From positions 4,712,001 through 4,776,000 of the forward strand of contig NZ_AP022573.1 of NCBI RefSeq assembly GCF_010729105.1: 64,000 nucleotides of DNA. The letters run 5' to 3'. The notes under the pieces were generated by a model. The model searched no databases. It saw only the letters and a list, made by a program, of their open reading frames with translations, and was not told the DNA's origin. This stretch comes from Mycobacterium saskatchewanense. GTDB lineage: Bacteria > Actinomycetota > Actinomycetes > Mycobacteriales > Mycobacteriaceae. This document shows, one piece after another, positions 8,708 to 17,528 of this stretch. The position numbers were made by a program, and so were the translations under genes. Within the stretch, counting starts at the first letter, position 1, and the number at the start of each line of letters is the position of its first letter.

Positions 8708-9922
8708 ATGATCGAAGCCATGGCCGCAGTCGACCCGATCCGGGCACTCAATGCGCAGCGGCTCAGCCAAGCCCGCAAACGCTACGGCTACAGCCTGCGT
8801 GAGTTGGCGATCGAGGTCGAAAACGTGCGCAAGCTACGCGGCGATGCCGACCTACCCACCCAGGAGTCCCTGCGACAGAAAATCGCCCAGATCGAGCGGA
8901 CCGGAATGCTCGGCCCGGTGTGGCGTGAAGACCTGGCCGCGGTGTTCGGCGTCGAACCCGACGAAATGTTTAGTGTGCCCATCGCCACCGAGCTGCCGCA
9001 CCCGCTGCTGCTACAACTCCCCGTCGACCGTGACGTACTCGCCGTCATCGCCGCCCAGCAACATGCCCACATCCAAGCTGAGCACACCTTCGGCCCCCAA
9101 CACGCCCGCCCCCTGGTGGAATCCGATCTGGTCACCATCGAATCCCTGATTGCCCACGCACCCTCGCAGGTCAAGGCAGAGATGCGGCGTGCTGCGGGGG
9201 CTATCGCCGAGGTCGCCGGGTGGATCGCCCAAGACCTCGGAGATCACGCCGCCGCGGAGAAGCTCACCCACACCGCCGCCTTGCACCTGCGTACGGCTGG
9301 CCCGGCATTCAACGCCATGATCTTGATGCGCCAATCCAACATTCTCACCCGCACCAACCCCGACCTGGCCACCGCCTTGGCCGCCGATGCCGCCGACCTG
9401 ATCGACGGCCACGACGTGGGGCGTCTGGCCGCCAGCATCGCCCGCCAACAGGCCCTCGCGGAGCTGGCCAATCACAACGAGCGGGGGTTTCATCGCCACG
9501 CCGCTGCAGCCCTCGACCTCGGTGACCTGCAACCCCACCCGCATGATCATGCGATCTATGCCCACGGCGCCTACGTCGCCAGCGAGATCGCCTCGGGCTA
9601 CCTGCGCATCGGTGACCCCGACAAAGCAGTAGCGCTGCTCGCCGGGCACCATCACGCCTGGACATCACAGCAGCACCGCGATCAGACCGTGGCCGATATG
9701 CGACTCCTGCACGCCTACATCGCCACCAGCGAATACCAGCAAGCACTGGCACTGGCCGCCGCAGCAATCCCGGGCTACATGGCCGCGCCCTCGCAGCGAG
9801 CCAGACTGCATCTCGCGCGGGCAGGCACAATCGTGCGGGACCGTCGACGGAGAAACAAAGACCCGATCCTGCAACAGCTCGCCGGCCGCATCAAAAACGC
9901 CACCCAAGGAGTCACCCCGTGA
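8708..9922 (+). CDS. XRE-family regulator with TPR-like C-terminal domain
   Basis: This 404-residue protein has an N-terminal helix-turn-helix of the Cro/XRE type (LSQARKRYGYSLRELAIEVENVRKL, interrupted by RGDADLPT, to about residue 75). A long helical repeat region follows (about 130-380) that looks like TPR bundles, common in Streptomyces regulators that sense a small ligand or peptide. It is divergent from the tra-rep operon, the position of KorSA/Pra-type regulators of AICEs. Its stop overlaps the creatininase GTG start by 4 nt (9919-9922), so the two proteins are made together. The frame could also start at the ATG for MAAVDPIRAL, four codons in. Confidence 0.85.
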   Translation: MIEAMAAVDPIRALNAQRLSQARKRYGYSLRELAIEVENVRKLRGDADLPTQESLRQKIAQIERTGMLGPVWREDLAAVFGVEPDEMFSVPIATELPHPLLLQLPVDRDVLAVIAAQQHAHIQAEHTFGPQHARPLVESDLVTIESLIAHAPSQVKAEMRRAAGAIAEVAGWIAQDLGDHAAAEKLTHTAALHLRTAGPAFNAMILMRQSNILTRTNPDLATALAADAADLIDGHDVGRLAASIARQQALAELANHNERGFHRHAAAALDLGDLQPHPHDHAIYAHGAYVASEIASGYLRIGDPDKAVALLAGHHHAWTSQQHRDQTVADMRLLHAYIATSEYQQALALAAAAIPGYMAAPSQRARLHLARAGTIVRDRRRRNKDPILQQLAGRIKNATQGVTP

Positions 9923-10638
9923 GCCGCCGAGTCATCCCCAACACCACCACCACCGACCCCGCGGCCACCCACGCGGTCGCGGTGCTGCCGGTCGGCTCAT
10001 TCGAACAACACGGCCCCTACCTGCCGCTGGGCACCGACACCCTCATCGCCACTGCCATCGCATCCGCAATCAGTCAGCACCACAACGTGTTTCAGCTACC
10101 ACCGGTCGCGTTCGGCTGCTCCCACGAACACGCCGCCTACCCGGGCACCATCAGCATCAGCGCCACCACCCTGGCCGCGATCGTCGCTGACATCATCGAA
10201 TCGCTGGCACGCCAGAACATCGCCGGGCTGATCGTCGTCAACGGCCACGGCGGCAACGCGGTACTGACCAACGTCGTCCAACAAGCCAACCACCCCAAGA
10301 ACCCCGTCAAGGTTGGGCTTTACCCCAGCCGCGAAGACTGGACCGAGGCCCGCGCCGCCGCAGGAATCCACAGCAGCAACCACGACGACATGCACGCCGG
10401 CGAACTGGAAACCTCCATCCTGCTCGCCAGCGACCTCGACTACCTGCGCGACGGCTGGCAGACCAGCGACCACACCGCCAACGACCGCCGCTACCTCACC
10501 AGCCTCGGCATCCACGCCTACACACCCACCGGCGTCATCGGCTCCCCATCCCAGGCCACCGCCGCCAAAGGCAGTAATATCCTCGACCACCTCGGCCGCA
10601 ACGCCGACACCCTGATCGGGCTCCTCACCACACGCTGA
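9919..10638 (+). CDS. Creatininase-family metallohydrolase coupled to the XRE regulator
   Basis: This 239-residue protein starts at GTG 9919. The creatininase/MftE fold is indicated by GSFEQHGPYLPLGTD (Glu29, His31 and Asp40 as predicted metal ligands), NGHGGN (His110) and DMHAGELETS (His159, Glu162). Family members hydrolyse cyclic or linear amide bonds of small molecules; MftE cleaves the mycofactocin precursor peptide. No mycofactocin genes are nearby, so the substrate is unknown. Translational coupling to an XRE-TPR regulator inside a transfer element suggests it makes or destroys the regulator's ligand, or acts in element immunity. That role is inference. Confidence 0.8.
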   Translation: MSRRVIPNTTTTDPAATHAVAVLPVGSFEQHGPYLPLGTDTLIATAIASAISQHHNVFQLPPVAFGCSHEHAAYPGTISISATTLAAIVADIIESLARQNIAGLIVVNGHGGNAVLTNVVQQANHPKNPVKVGLYPSREDWTEARAAAGIHSSNHDDMHAGELETSILLASDLDYLRDGWQTSDHTANDRRYLTSLGIHAYTPTGVIGSPSQATAAKGSNILDHLGRNADTLIGLLTTR

Positions 10639-11057
10639 GCAGAGCCGACAACTCGGCGGCTACCTCCGGGCTGCGCTGCGCTCCCTTCGCTTCCGTCCGC
10701 TGGCGCTCCCGTCCGCGCCGGTCGCTCCACTGCGCCCTGCCTCCGCCGCCCCCCACCAGCGACGAGCTTCTGCCGGACACCGTGAGAACCTCCTGCAACG
10801 ACCACGACCAGCACGGCCGGGCCCACGGTGTCCGCGCGCACAGCGACTGAGCCCTCATCGCACTCGCAGATCGGTGACCGGACACCGCCGAAAACAGTCC
10901 GTGACCTGGCCTGTGAGAATTTTCTTTACTGCTATTAAAAGGGCGGCATCCGACTTCGCCGCGATTGCGTGCGCGCATCGACCGGCCACCCGTGACCGGT
11001 CGCGGACCCGGGTCTGCACAGCGCCGCCGGCGGCCCGAATCCGCTCACCGGGTGCCG
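10639..11057. other. Intergenic stretch between the core AICE genes and the cargo
   Basis: I see no convincing gene in these 419 bases. The first half is GC-rich with repeated CTGCGCT/CGCT patterns. An AT-rich patch, GAGAATTTTCTTTACTGCTATTAAAAG, lies at about 10916-10941. A short inverted repeat, GACCGG/CCGGTC, is at 10980-11001. The stretch marks the boundary between element-maintenance genes and the catabolic cargo on the opposite strand. Confidence 0.5.
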
Positions 11058-11810
11058 CTATCTGGGAGCCATGCGGATTGCCCCGTCGAGGCGGATGACC
11101 TCGCCGTTGAGCATTGGGTTTTCGATAATGTGCACCGCCAAAGCGCCGTATTCGGCGGGTTTGCCCAGCCGGCTCGGGTGCGGCACCTGTTTGCCCAGCG
11201 ATTCTTTGGCCGGCTCGGGCAGACCAGCCAGCAGCGGGGTGTCGAACAAGCCCGGCGCGATCGTCATCACCCGGATTTGTTTGCTGGCCAGATCCCGCGC
11301 GATCGGCAACGTCATGCCGACCACACCGCCCTTGGACGCCGAGTAGGCGGCCTGACCGATCTGCCCGTCGAAAGCCGCCACCGAGGCGGTGTTGATGATG
11401 ACGCCGCGCTCTTCTCCGATCGGGTCGGTTTTGGCGATCCGCTCGGCGCCCAGCCGCAATACGTTGAACGTCCCGATCAGGTTGACGTCGACGACCTTGC
11501 GGAACGCGTCCAAAGGGAAGACGCCGTCCTTACCCAGCACTCGGATGGCATTGCCGGTGCCGGCGCAGTTGACCACGATGCGCAACGGACCCAACGATTC
11601 GGCGACGTCAAGGGCCGCGGTCACCGCTTTTTCGTCAGTGACGTCGGCCGGGACGAACCGCGCGCGGTTCCCGAGCTCACCGACCACATCCTCGCCCTTG
11701 AGATCGAGAACGACCACCTGGGCGCCGGCGTCGAGCAGCCGCTTGGCGGTGGCCAGGCCGAGGCCCGACGCGCCGCCAGTGACGAGTGCTACGGTATCTT
11801 GGATCTCCAC
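11058..11810 (-). CDS. SDR-family 3-hydroxyacyl-CoA dehydrogenase (Rv1144-like)
   Basis: This 250-residue NAD(P)-dependent short-chain dehydrogenase has the cofactor motif TGGASGLG near residue 12, NCAG, and a catalytic YSASK with an upstream serine (NTASVAAF). It resembles the HSD10-type 3-hydroxy-2-methylacyl-CoA dehydrogenases. M. tuberculosis Rv1144, beside the racemase gene mcr, appears to be the counterpart. I chose GTG 11810 because GGAAAGGAAAG lies just upstream. It follows the mcr gene by 65 bp on the same strand, reproducing the Rv1143-Rv1144 pair. Its likely role is oxidation of 3-hydroxyacyl-CoA during breakdown of branched chains. Confidence 0.82.
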   Translation of the reverse strand: MEIQDTVALVTGGASGLGLATAKRLLDAGAQVVVLDLKGEDVVGELGNRARFVPADVTDEKAVTAALDVAESLGPLRIVVNCAGTGNAIRVLGKDGVFPLDAFRKVVDVNLIGTFNVLRLGAERIAKTDPIGEERGVIINTASVAAFDGQIGQAAYSASKGGVVGMTLPIARDLASKQIRVMTIAPGLFDTPLLAGLPEPAKESLGKQVPHPSRLGKPAEYGALAVHIIENPMLNGEVIRLDGAIRMAPR

Positions 11811-11875
11811 TCGGAACTTTCCTTTCCGTCCTGACCCGCTCCGATGGCGGTGCCAACCTACTGATTGGTCGGGGA

Positions 11876-12958
11876 CTACAGCCAGTCGCCCGGTATGGTC
11901 TCGGTGTCGGCTCCGGGGTCTCCCGGCGGCTGCGGCGGATCGGGGACGCTTCGCGAAAACCGCGGCGCGGGCATCGGTTCCAATCCGCCGTCGGGCCGGT
12001 AGAAAGTGTTGCGCTGTACGACGTGTGCGTCGGTAAGAACCTCGCCGAACGCCAGCACCGGGGTGACGCAGGCGTCGGAGTTGGCGAACACCTTGGCCCA
12101 ATGGTCGCGGTCTTTCGAGCCGATCACCTCGGCGACCCGGGCCCGCAGCTCCGGCCAACGGGCGCGGTCGTTTTGCTCTGGCAGGTCCGCATCGTCCAGC
12201 CCGAGCCCGGCCAGCATGGCCGCGTAGAACTGCGGCTCGATCGCTCCCACAGCGACGTAGCGGCCGTCAGCGCATTCGTAGGTGTCATAGTAGGGGGCGC
12301 CGCCGTCGAGCAGGTTGGTTCCGCGCTCGTCCGACCACGTGCCCACCCCCCGCATAGCCCACATCATCTGGGTCAACACCGACGACCCGTCGACCATCGC
12401 CGCGTCGACGACCTGGCCTTCGCCCGAGGTCTGCCGCTCCCACAGCGCGGCAAGGATCCCGACCAGCAGAAACATCGAGCCACCGCCGAAGTCGCCGACC
12501 AGGTTCAGCGGCGGCACCGGCCGCTCGCCTTTTCGGCCGATCGAATGCAGCACCCCGTTGAGCGAGATGTAGTTGATGTCATGACCGGCCTGCCGGCTGC
12601 GCGGACCGGTTTGGCCCCAGCCGGTCATCCGCGCATAGATCAGCCGGTCGTTGACCCGAGCGCAGTCGTCGGGGCCCAGGCCCAGCCGTTCGGTGACGCC
12701 CGGGCGGTATCCCTCGATCAGCACATCGGCCTTAGCGACGAGCCGCAGCACGAGGTCACGTCCCTGGCCGGACTTGAGGTCGGCGGTGACGAAGCGCCGG
12801 CTGCGCAACGTGGCATCGCGCGCCGCGCCACCTGCCGCGCCGGGCCGTTCAACGCGCACGACGTCGGCGCCGAGATCACCGAGGATCATCGCAGCATGCG
12901 GACCCGGGCCGATACCAGCCAGCTCGACCACCCGAAGCCCTACCAACGGCCCCGCCAT
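11876..12958 (-). CDS. mcr: Alpha-methylacyl-CoA racemase (Mcr-like, family III CoA transferase fold)
   Basis: This protein of 360 residues equals the length of M. tuberculosis MCR. It has the same opening, [20 protein letters not shown]. The catalytic and CoA-binding residues of MCR are present at matching positions: Arg91 (RPGVTERLG), His126 (QAGHDINY), Asp156 (LVGDFGGG) and a glutamate at about 240 (VGAIEPQFY). The enzyme epimerises (2R)- and (2S)-methylacyl-CoA so that branched side chains of sterols or pristanate can enter beta-oxidation. A strong AGGAGGT precedes the ATG. As cargo on a mobile element it may be a second copy beside a chromosomal mcr. Confidence 0.88.
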   Translation of the reverse strand: MAGPLVGLRVVELAGIGPGPHAAMILGDLGADVVRVERPGAAGGAARDATLRSRRFVTADLKSGQGRDLVLRLVAKADVLIEGYRPGVTERLGLGPDDCARVNDRLIYARMTGWGQTGPRSRQAGHDINYISLNGVLHSIGRKGERPVPPLNLVGDFGGGSMFLLVGILAALWERQTSGEGQVVDAAMVDGSSVLTQMMWAMRGVGTWSDERGTNLLDGGAPYYDTYECADGRYVAVGAIEPQFYAAMLAGLGLDDADLPEQNDRARWPELRARVAEVIGSKDRDHWAKVFANSDACVTPVLAFGEVLTDAHVVQRNTFYRPDGGLEPMPAPRFSRSVPDPPQPPGDPGADTETIPGDWL

Positions 12959-13236
12959 CTACCGACCTCCTAAACGTAGCCGCGCGCAGCGGATTACCCA
13001 CTGGCTTCTTTGCAGCCGCCTTCCACCTTGCTGCGTCCGCGCCGGCTTAACAGCCGAGCCCGGGGAGCTGCGGCTTTCCCGAAGAGTCGCAACCCCTTTC
13101 ACCGAAAGGAACACCCCACAACCCGAACAGCGGAGGCGACGCAACCAACACGACAGGCATCCGCGTAACCCGCGATCACACCAAATCCTCGCCATCATGA
13201 ACGACAGTCAGGTACACGATCCCCACTTCCAGATAG

Positions 13237-13926
13237 TCAGGCCGAAGGAGCTATGTATTTAGTGAAGGCGTCTTGCTCGGTTGGGGGTGTTTGCATGATG
13301 AGCGGACCGTAGCGCCGGCGGATCTCCGTGATGATTTCGGCGAAGGGAAGCTCGTGGTACCAGCCGCGGTCGTGAAGGTATTCCATGTGCTGGTGGCCTT
13401 CGCTGTCATAGGCGTGTAGAAGTGCGTCGTGTTCGCCGTCGAAGTCGATCGGCGAGACGCCGAATCGGGCGCACAGTTCGGCGTTGAACGCCGGTGTCGC
13501 CTTGACCCAGCGGTCGTTGACGAACAGTTCGCTGTAGCCGTGGTAGACGAACACGTTGGAGCCGCCCATCCGGGCGCGCAGCGTGTCGGTTTGCAGGTGG
13601 TTGCGCACGTCGGCGAACCCAAGGCGGGCGGGTATACCTGCGGCGCGCGCCGCCGCGGTGAGCAGGACCGCCTTGGGGATGCAGTAGGCGCGTGTGGCGG
13701 TGGCGACGTAGCTGGCGCGGTAGTGATCAGGATCGTCGTCAATACTGTAGGGGTCGTACCAGATGTTGTCGCGTACGGCGAGGAAAAGCCGTTGGGCTCG
13801 TGTCACTGGATCGCGGCTATCGCCGATCGCTGTCTGGGTGAAGCGCTGAACATTGTCGTGGCGCCAGTCCAAGAATTCCGTGGTTCCCAGAAAGCTCGGA
13901 TCGGGTTCGGTCGATGTGTCAGTCAC
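13237..13926 (-). CDS. Transglutaminase-like domain protein
   Basis: This 229-residue protein resembles bacterial transglutaminase-like cysteine hydrolases. The likely nucleophile Cys lies in RAYCIPKAVLLTAAARAAG (about residue 91), followed by GIPARLGFADV. The likely His lies in VYHGYSELFVNDRWVKATPAFN. The third residue of the usual Cys-His-Asp triad is not obvious, because ATPAFN replaces the common DPT pattern. No signal peptide is seen, so it is probably cytoplasmic. It is on the same strand as the P450 operon and downstream of a decayed gene. Substrate and role are unknown. Confidence 0.75.
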   Translation of the reverse strand: MTDTSTEPDPSFLGTTEFLDWRHDNVQRFTQTAIGDSRDPVTRAQRLFLAVRDNIWYDPYSIDDDPDHYRASYVATATRAYCIPKAVLLTAAARAAGIPARLGFADVRNHLQTDTLRARMGGSNVFVYHGYSELFVNDRWVKATPAFNAELCARFGVSPIDFDGEHDALLHAYDSEGHQHMEYLHDRGWYHELPFAEIITEIRRRYGPLIMQTPPTEQDAFTKYIAPSA

Positions 13927-13942
13927 AGAGGGCCTTTCGTCA

Positions 13943-14508
13943 TCAACGTGGTGGGTGGGTTGTTACGGGTCGCGCGGGCGCAGTCGGGGGGGTCGAGTGT
14001 TCGGCATCGGGAATCTTCTCGGCCAGACCGGCTGCCGCGATGCTGCGTTCCCGCAATGGCGCGGCAGTGTCCATGGCTTTAGCGGCGACAGCGCTCCACA
14101 AGTCGGCGGCGTCGCGAGCCGCCACGGCGGCCGTGGAAGTGGCATCCTCGTCGAGGAGGAACAGTCCACTCCGGAACCGGCCTTCTCTAATGAACGCCCC
14201 GAGTTCGGAGAGTGCCGCGGCGGGGGCATCGTCTTCGAGAAGATCAGGCCAGCAGCGTAGATCGTAGGCGAAGACTGCACGCCGGTTGAAGCGGCGGCCG
14301 CCCGCCGATCGCGGCGAGTTTCGGGGCGTTCCGTAGCCAGTCGATCAGGTAGAAAACATCCTATCCAACCAACGTTCGCCACGCCGAGGCCGGGTTTTTG
14401 TCCGGTAGCGGTGACCTTACGGGGCGACATGAACTGGCGGTCCGCTCCTTTGGATCCGACCGCCATGTACGGATCTGTCGTGTCTGCTTGCCAGTTGCTT
14501 CGCCCCAT
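13943..14508 (-). pseudogene. Decayed conserved gene with two apparent frameshifts
   Basis: Three reading frames on the minus strand each carry a coherent piece. From ATG 14508 one frame reads MGRSNWQADTTDPYMAVGSK and continues to PGLGVANVGWIG. A second frame continues VFYLIDWLRNAPKLAAIGG. A third reads FNRRAVFAYDLRCWPDLLED and on through GAFIREGRFRSGLFLLDEDA to a stop at 13943. Joined, they would give a soluble protein of about 185 residues. I do not recognise the family. The first shift lies at GATGTTTT near 14350 and the second near 14290. The gene lies in line with the ferredoxin and P450 genes, so it was probably part of that operon. Sequencing error is possible. Confidence 0.55.
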
Positions 14509-14683
14509 GGTCTTGCCGCGACGAAGTCCCTGTGTTCGCCACCGCCGTTGCGGCGCAACCAGTTCCGTGAGCCGCGAACGCCCTTTGTTCGGGTGGACGA
14601 GGGTCTGTGTTGACGATCCAACCCCGCTCCGGCCAGCGCGCACGGCACCATTAACAAATTTTCGCAAGTCGACCCTCAAGCAG

Positions 14684-14896
14684 CTAGGTGGCGCAACACT
14701 GGTCCGCAGGCACGAGCTGCAGAGCCATTGTCGGGCAGGCTTCGACGGCCTCTTTAGCGAGGGGGAGTTGGCTGTCGTCGAGCACATCTACAAGTTTTTG
14801 GCGTGTCCCATCTTCGGCAAGCCCAAAGATATTGGGGGCGATGGATTCGCATATCCCGTGAAGGGAGCACTTCGATTTATCCACCATTATTCTCAC
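14684..14896 (-). CDS. [3Fe-4S]-type ferredoxin, P450 partner
   Basis: This small acidic ferredoxin of about 70 residues has CSLHGIC near the N-terminus and a late ACPTMAL. Replacement of the second cluster cysteine by His in a C-x2-H-x2-C pattern is typical of the single-cluster ferredoxins next to mycobacterial P450 genes. I chose GTG 14896 because AAGGAG lies 6 nt upstream. An in-frame ATG at 14920 would place that ribosome site inside the gene. It lies 79 bp downstream of the P450 and should pass electrons to it. Confidence 0.85.
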   Translation of the reverse strand: MRIMVDKSKCSLHGICESIAPNIFGLAEDGTRQKLVDVLDDSQLPLAKEAVEACPTMALQLVPADQCCAT

Positions 14897-14975
14897 GAGG
14901 GTCTCCTTATTTCGCGTCATACAGGAACCGTTACCTGTCAAGCGTGTGGTGGCTACCGTTGAAAGTGGTTCACCG

Positions 14976-16307
14976 TCACGGCCGATCCTGCGCAAGTGGG
15001 TTGGCGTCAGGATCCCACTCGGCTAAGACGTGGCGGGGGCCTCCACGGAAGCTGACGTTGGGATTGAATTCCCACTTCTGATTTTCGACGAGCCTCAGGT
15101 GCGGCAGCCGGCGAGTCGTCTCCTCGAGGAAGATCCGCAGCTCCATGCGCGCCAGGGGCGCCCCAAGACAGGTGTGCTTTCCGAATCCGAAGGCTAGGTG
15201 ACGATTCGCGTTCTGGCGGCTGATGTCGAATTCTTCGGAGTTGTCGCCGAATAGCTCCTCGTCGTGATTCGCCGAGCCCAGTACGATCAGGGTTTTGCCG
15301 TTCTCGGGGATGCTCACGCCGCCGATCTCCATAGGCTTTAGTGCTCGCCGGTGCCAGGCCACAAGTGACGGGCTTTGCCGCAAGGTCTCTTCGACCGCTT
15401 TGGGAATGAGCTCGGGTTGGCGGCAGACTGCCTCCCATTGCGGGCGGTTCTCCAGCAGATGGCGGAACATGCTGGCCGCCGCCGATGTGGTGGTCTCGTG
15501 TCCGGCGAACATGAAATTGATCATGTAGCTGTAAGGCATGATGTCTGGGAAGAGTTCGGGCTCCTCCTGATTGAATTTCACATACTCGCTGGCCAAGTCA
15601 TCGCCTGGATTGGCACGTTGGCGGGCGATATGACGTTCGCAGAATTCCGCGAACCGGTTCACTTCCCGCGCGATCTCGTTCTGCTGTTGCTCATCTGGTC
15701 TGCCCCATGAGAAGACGGCACGTTCGGAGCTGAATTCCTTGACGTAGTGGGCGTCCGCGTCCGGGATGCCCATGAGTGTAAAAAGCACTCTTACTGGTAG
15801 TTCCCAGACGAAGTCGTCGACGAGATCCGCCCGACCTTTCTTCACGAACTTGTCGATGTATTCGTTGACCGATGCGCGGATCTGCGGTTCCAGGGCAGCC
15901 AACGCTTTGGGCGAAAAAGATGGCTGTAACCGCTTCCGGCGCAGCGTGTGTTGAGGGCCGTCTTCGTTGACCAGGGTCGGTCCGGTGAGGTATTGGATGG
16001 CGCTTCCCTGGGCGAACTCCGCCATTGTGGACTCGTATGGTGGCGTTACCAACTCGGCCGCGATGTCTGCTGACCACGACTCGGTATCGGTCAAAATGTT
16101 TTTGATGTCGCTGTAGCGGGTCACCACGTACCGGTCGATCTCCGGGCTATAGAAGACGGGTTCCTCGTGTCTGGCGCGGTGAAACCAAGGGTATGGATCC
16201 GCTACGTAAGCCGGGTCAAACGGGTCGAACTCGGCGCCAAGGCCGGTAACAGGGCATGCGGAACCGGCTTTGGCTGCGACGTTTGATGCCACGTTGTCGC
16301 TGGTCAT
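14976..16307 (-). CDS. Cytochrome P450 monooxygenase
   Basis: This 443-residue soluble P450 has an I-helix AGHETT at 268-273, the ExxR motif EETLR (Glu307, Arg310), and the heme loop FGFGKHTCLGAPLAR with ligand Cys380. AGAAGGA precedes the ATG. It sits in one operon with an aldehyde dehydrogenase, an alcohol dehydrogenase and a ferredoxin. That order suggests stepwise oxidation of a terminal methyl group to alcohol, aldehyde and acid, as known for sterol, terpene and alkane P450s. I cannot assign a CYP family or substrate by eye. Confidence 0.93.
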   Translation of the reverse strand: MTSDNVASNVAAKAGSACPVTGLGAEFDPFDPAYVADPYPWFHRARHEEPVFYSPEIDRYVVTRYSDIKNILTDTESWSADIAAELVTPPYESTMAEFAQGSAIQYLTGPTLVNEDGPQHTLRRKRLQPSFSPKALAALEPQIRASVNEYIDKFVKKGRADLVDDFVWELPVRVLFTLMGIPDADAHYVKEFSSERAVFSWGRPDEQQQNEIAREVNRFAEFCERHIARQRANPGDDLASEYVKFNQEEPELFPDIMPYSYMINFMFAGHETTTSAAASMFRHLLENRPQWEAVCRQPELIPKAVEETLRQSPSLVAWHRRALKPMEIGGVSIPENGKTLIVLGSANHDEELFGDNSEEFDISRQNANRHLAFGFGKHTCLGAPLARMELRIFLEETTRRLPHLRLVENQKWEFNPNVSFRGGPRHVLAEWDPDANPLAQDRP

Positions 16308-16372
16308 GCGTCAATCCTTCTCGTAGATGCGTCGGTTGGTGTCTATGGTGGGGTGTGTTTAACAGCTATCGG

Positions 16373-17497
16373 TTATAGCGACATGACTGCTCTCAATACT
16401 TTTCCCTCGAGCATGTCTCGGTAACCGTCGTTGATCTGGTCCAGGCTGTAGCGCTTGGTCACCAAATTGTCGAGTTTGATTTTGCCGTGGCGGTATAAGT
16501 CAAGGAGTCGCGGGATATCCACCCTGGGATTAGCTGATCCGTAAAGCGATCCCCGCAGTTGTTTCTCGTAAAGCACAAGATCGATTGCGTTGAGCGAGAC
16601 TTCGTTCTCCATGGCGTTGTGCAGGTTGGTGACGACGACGCGGCCGCGCTTGCCTGCCATGGCCAAGCTCAGCCCGACCTGTTTTCCGGTGCCAAGCCCG
16701 GCTGTGTTGACAACGACGTCGGCCATCCTCCCCTTGGTCAGATCTTGCAGAAGGTTGGTTGCTTCTTCGGACGTGGAGACGGCGTGTGTCGCGCCGAATG
16801 CCTGCGCCTGCTCACGTTTGAATGGCACTGGGTCCACGGCTACGATGAACTCGGCTCCGGCGCCCACAGCACCTTGGACCGCGTTAATGCCGATGCCGCC
16901 TACCCCCACCACGACTGCGGTGTCTCCGGCCCTTAGCTCGCCGGTCGTCACCATTGAGCCCCACCCGGTGACGACGCCGCAGCCGACCAGGCAAGCGATG
17001 TCCAGGGGAATGTCGTCGTCGATCTTGACCAAGTTGGCCTCGTTGACGACGGTGTGTTCGGCGAAGGCGCCCAACAGGAGCAGGGTGCGAAGATCCACGC
17101 CGCCGCGTGCGTGGTGACGCGATGTTCGGTCGGACAGCTGAAAGCCCTCGGCCATGTACATCCCTTGTTCGCAAAGGTTCTGCATTCCTCGTGAACAGCA
17201 GCTGCATCGCCCGCAGGCCGGGATGAAGCTGAAGACAACGTGGTCGCCGGGGGTGAGCCCTTTGACGTCGGGTCCCACTTCCTCGATCACACCTGCGCCC
17301 TCGTGGCCCCCGATGATCGGAAGCGGCCAGGGCAGGTCGCCAGACCGGATGTGCTCATCGGAGTGGCACAGCCCGCTGCCTACGATCTTTACGAGGGCTT
17401 CACCGGACTTGGGTGGGTCGAGTTCGATCTCCTCGACACTCCAGTCTTTTTCGCGGTCCCAAAGGACGGCTGCGCGAGTCTTCATGTGGTTCACCAT
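16373..17497 (-). CDS. NDMA-type zinc alcohol dehydrogenase
   Basis: This 374-residue medium-chain alcohol dehydrogenase has the catalytic zinc motif GHEGAGVIEEVG, an upstream LCHSDEH, structural-zinc cysteines CGRCSCCSRGMQNLC, and the nucleotide-binding pattern VVGVGGIGINAVQG. It resembles the NDMA-dependent dehydrogenases of actinobacteria, which hold nicotinamide tightly and often depend on mycofactocin as electron acceptor. It starts 31 bp downstream of the aldehyde dehydrogenase stop and should oxidise the P450's alcohol product. ATG 17497 (MVNHMKTRAA) or ATG 17485 (MKTRAA) could be the start. Confidence 0.88.
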   Translation of the reverse strand: MVNHMKTRAAVLWDREKDWSVEEIELDPPKSGEALVKIVGSGLCHSDEHIRSGDLPWPLPIIGGHEGAGVIEEVGPDVKGLTPGDHVVFSFIPACGRCSCCSRGMQNLCEQGMYMAEGFQLSDRTSRHHARGGVDLRTLLLLGAFAEHTVVNEANLVKIDDDIPLDIACLVGCGVVTGWGSMVTTGELRAGDTAVVVGVGGIGINAVQGAVGAGAEFIVAVDPVPFKREQAQAFGATHAVSTSEEATNLLQDLTKGRMADVVVNTAGLGTGKQVGLSLAMAGKRGRVVVTNLHNAMENEVSLNAIDLVLYEKQLRGSLYGSANPRVDIPRLLDLYRHGKIKLDNLVTKRYSLDQINDGYRDMLEGKVLRAVMSL

Positions 17498-17528
17498 CTT
17501 TCAATGACCTCGTTGTGAGAAGTTCGAT

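Noticed and set aside
10518..10978. Two minus-strand open frames over the creatininase end and the following gap
   Set aside because: They lack family features and good ribosome sites, and one lies largely antisense to the creatininase gene.
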